From: Cellulomonas sp. SLBN-39
GTDB taxonomy: Bacteria; Actinomycetota; Actinomycetes; Actinomycetales; Cellulomonadaceae
NCBI RefSeq assembly: GCF_006715865.1
Contig: NZ_VFOA01000001.1
Coordinates: 3,224,001-3,288,000, forward strand
Direction of reading: 5' to 3'
Length of the DNA stretch: 64,000 nucleotides
Shown in pieces: positions 62,961-64,000 of the stretch. The notes beneath the pieces are model-generated. The model ran no database searches. It was not told where the DNA came from and saw only the letters and a program-made list of their open reading frames with translations. Numbering within the stretch: position 1 is the stretch's first letter; each line of letters starts with the position of its first letter. Made by a program: the position numbers and the translations under genes.

Positions 62961-64000
62961 GTGCGCGTCCTCCTCGCCCCCGACTCCTTCGGCGACCGGC
63001 TCACCGCCGCGCGGGCGGCCGACGCCCTGCGCACCGGCTGGCTCGAGGGCGCGCCCCACGACACGGTCACCACCTGCCCCCTCGCCGACGGCGGGCCCGG
63101 CTTCGTCGCCACCCTGCACGCGTCGCTCGGCGGCGACCTGGTCCCCGCGACCGTGACGGACCCGCTCGGCCGGCCCACACCGGCCGTGGTGCTGCGCGCC
63201 GGGACCGGTGCGTGGGTGGAGTCCGCGCAGGCCGCCGGCCTGGCGCTCGTGCCCGCCGACCGCCGCGACCCCACCCGGACCACGACCACGGGCGTCGGCG
63301 AGCTCGTGGCCGCCTCCGTGGCGGCCGGCGCCACCCGGGTCGTCGTCGGGCTCGGCGGGTCCGCGACCAACGACGCCGGCGCCGGCATGCTCCTGACGCT
63401 GGGGCGTGCCCTGGTCCCCGGGCAGGTCCCGGCCGGTGCGGCGGTGCTCGCCCACGGCGGGCTCGCGCTCGCGGACGTCCCGGCGCAGGACCTCGCGTGG
63501 CTGGGCCCGCTGCGCGCCGCCCTGCGCCACCTGGACCTGGTCGCCGCGGTGGACGTCGACGTGCCGCTGCTGGGGCTGCACGGCGCCTCCGCAGGCTTCT
63601 CGGAGCAGAAGGGCGCCTCGCCGCAGCAGGCGCAGGACCTCGAACGGGCGCTGGGCGCGTTCGCGCACGCGGCCGCCGCCGCCGCGGGCGCCGACGTGCG
63701 GCCCGACCTGCTGGGCGGCTCGTCGGACCAGCCGCGGGGACGCTCGGCCGCCGCGCGGCTCGCGGGGCTTCCCGGCGCCGGCGCCGCCGGCGGGCTCGGC
63801 TTCGCGCTCGCGCTCGTGGGCGCGCGCCTGCTGCCCGGCGCCGCCCTGGTGGCCGACGCCGTCGGCCTCGACGGGCAGGTGGCCGACCACGACCTCGTCG
63901 TCACGGGTGAGGGGCGCACCGACTGGCAGTCGCTGCACGGCAAGGTCGTCGCCGAGGTCGCGGCGCGCGCCCTGCCGCAGGCGGTGCCGACGGTGGTCGT
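62961..64000 (+). CDS. glxK: Glycerate kinase (partial, cut by the window end)
   Basis: The frame from GTG 62961 is open to the last base, giving 346 residues of a glycerate 2-kinase-family enzyme. Motifs are VLLAPDSFGDRLTAARAADAL (the usual DSFKGxLSA with the Lys replaced by Asp-Arg), CPLADGGPGFVATL, GLGGSATNDAGAGML and GEGRTDWQSLHGK. The enzyme phosphorylates glycerate at the 2 position in glyoxylate and allantoin use. CACGAT lies 6 bases before the GTG. The usual length is about 375-380 residues, so roughly 30 are missing. Confidence 0.92.
   Translation, partial: MRVLLAPDSFGDRLTAARAADALRTGWLEGAPHDTVTTCPLADGGPGFVATLHASLGGDLVPATVTDPLGRPTPAVVLRAGTGAWVESAQAAGLALVPADRRDPTRTTTTGVGELVAASVAAGATRVVVGLGGSATNDAGAGMLLTLGRALVPGQVPAGAAVLAHGGLALADVPAQDLAWLGPLRAALRHLDLVAAVDVDVPLLGLHGASAGFSEQKGASPQQAQDLERALGAFAHAAAAAAGADVRPDLLGGSSDQPRGRSAAARLAGLPGAGAAGGLGFALALVGARLLPGAALVADAVGLDGQVADHDLVVTGEGRTDWQSLHGKVVAEVAARALPQAVPTVV

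Overview
The window is about 64 kb of very GC-rich DNA. It is densely packed with housekeeping genes on both strands, and it looks like the chromosome of an actinobacterium. Gene content and order point to Cellulomonas or a close relative: fabD-fabH-acpP-fabF under a FasR-like regulator, homodimeric aceE, a polyphosphate glucokinase, glnA2-glnE, and families found almost only in actinobacteria (DUF3052, DUF3145, DUF4191, DUF3043, BldC). From memory, much of the order matches the Mycobacterium tuberculosis segment running from pepB through dlaT, lipB, lipA, glnA1, glnE, glnA2, panB, nif3, ahpE and aceE to fabD. I see no prophage, insertion sequence, CRISPR array or obvious genomic island.

Layout: 1-2.9 kb holds the end of a membrane protease gene, a DUF1206 protein, a cyclic-di-GMP-I riboswitch in front of a bldC-like regulator, peptide deformylase and DUF3145. 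2.9-6 kb is a three-gene flavinylation and electron-transfer locus: an FMN-binding lipoprotein, ApbE and an NqrB/RnfD-ferredoxin-reductase fusion. 5.9-11 kb is the type II fatty acid synthesis cluster with its regulator and two matching candidate operators. 11-17 kb holds aceE, DUF3052, a peroxiredoxin and an unrecognised protein. 17-23 kb holds tRNA-Val, an alcohol dehydrogenase, a Nif3/zinc-ribbon/phosphatase operon, YaaA, a tautomerase-like protein and the RNase P RNA. 23-28 kb holds a desaturase, ppgK-map and panB. 28-37 kb is the nitrogen block (glnA2, glnE, glnA1) with a GlnR-type operator at glnA1. 37-51 kb is lipoate metabolism (lipA, lipB) and the shared E2/E3 subunits (sucB, lpd), interleaved with a MarR/MMPL pair, an oxidoreductase and a pseudokinase. 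51-64 kb holds pepA, pyrD, a YczR/YczE locus, a protein with a four-copy GDVV-N-G-H repeat, an M20 peptidase, nadA and the start of a glycerate kinase gene.

Functional links: lipB and lipA make the lipoyl cofactor. That cofactor is carried by the two lipoyl domains of SucB, which works with Lpd and probably with AceE. GlnE adenylylates GlnA1, whose promoter has a GlnR-like site, whereas GlnA2 lacks the modifiable tyrosine. The fatty acid operon and fasR share one operator-like element.

Two sequence-wide patterns stand out. About twenty genes have a TANNNT-type -10 hexamer 5 to 8 bases before the start codon, implying leaderless mRNAs; the same hexamer at the same distance precedes the paired 5' end of the RNase P RNA. 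Many gene ends carry long perfect hairpins (15-21 bp) with tiny loops and no U-tract. The most noteworthy single signal is the cyclic-di-GMP riboswitch directly upstream of the bldC-type developmental regulator.
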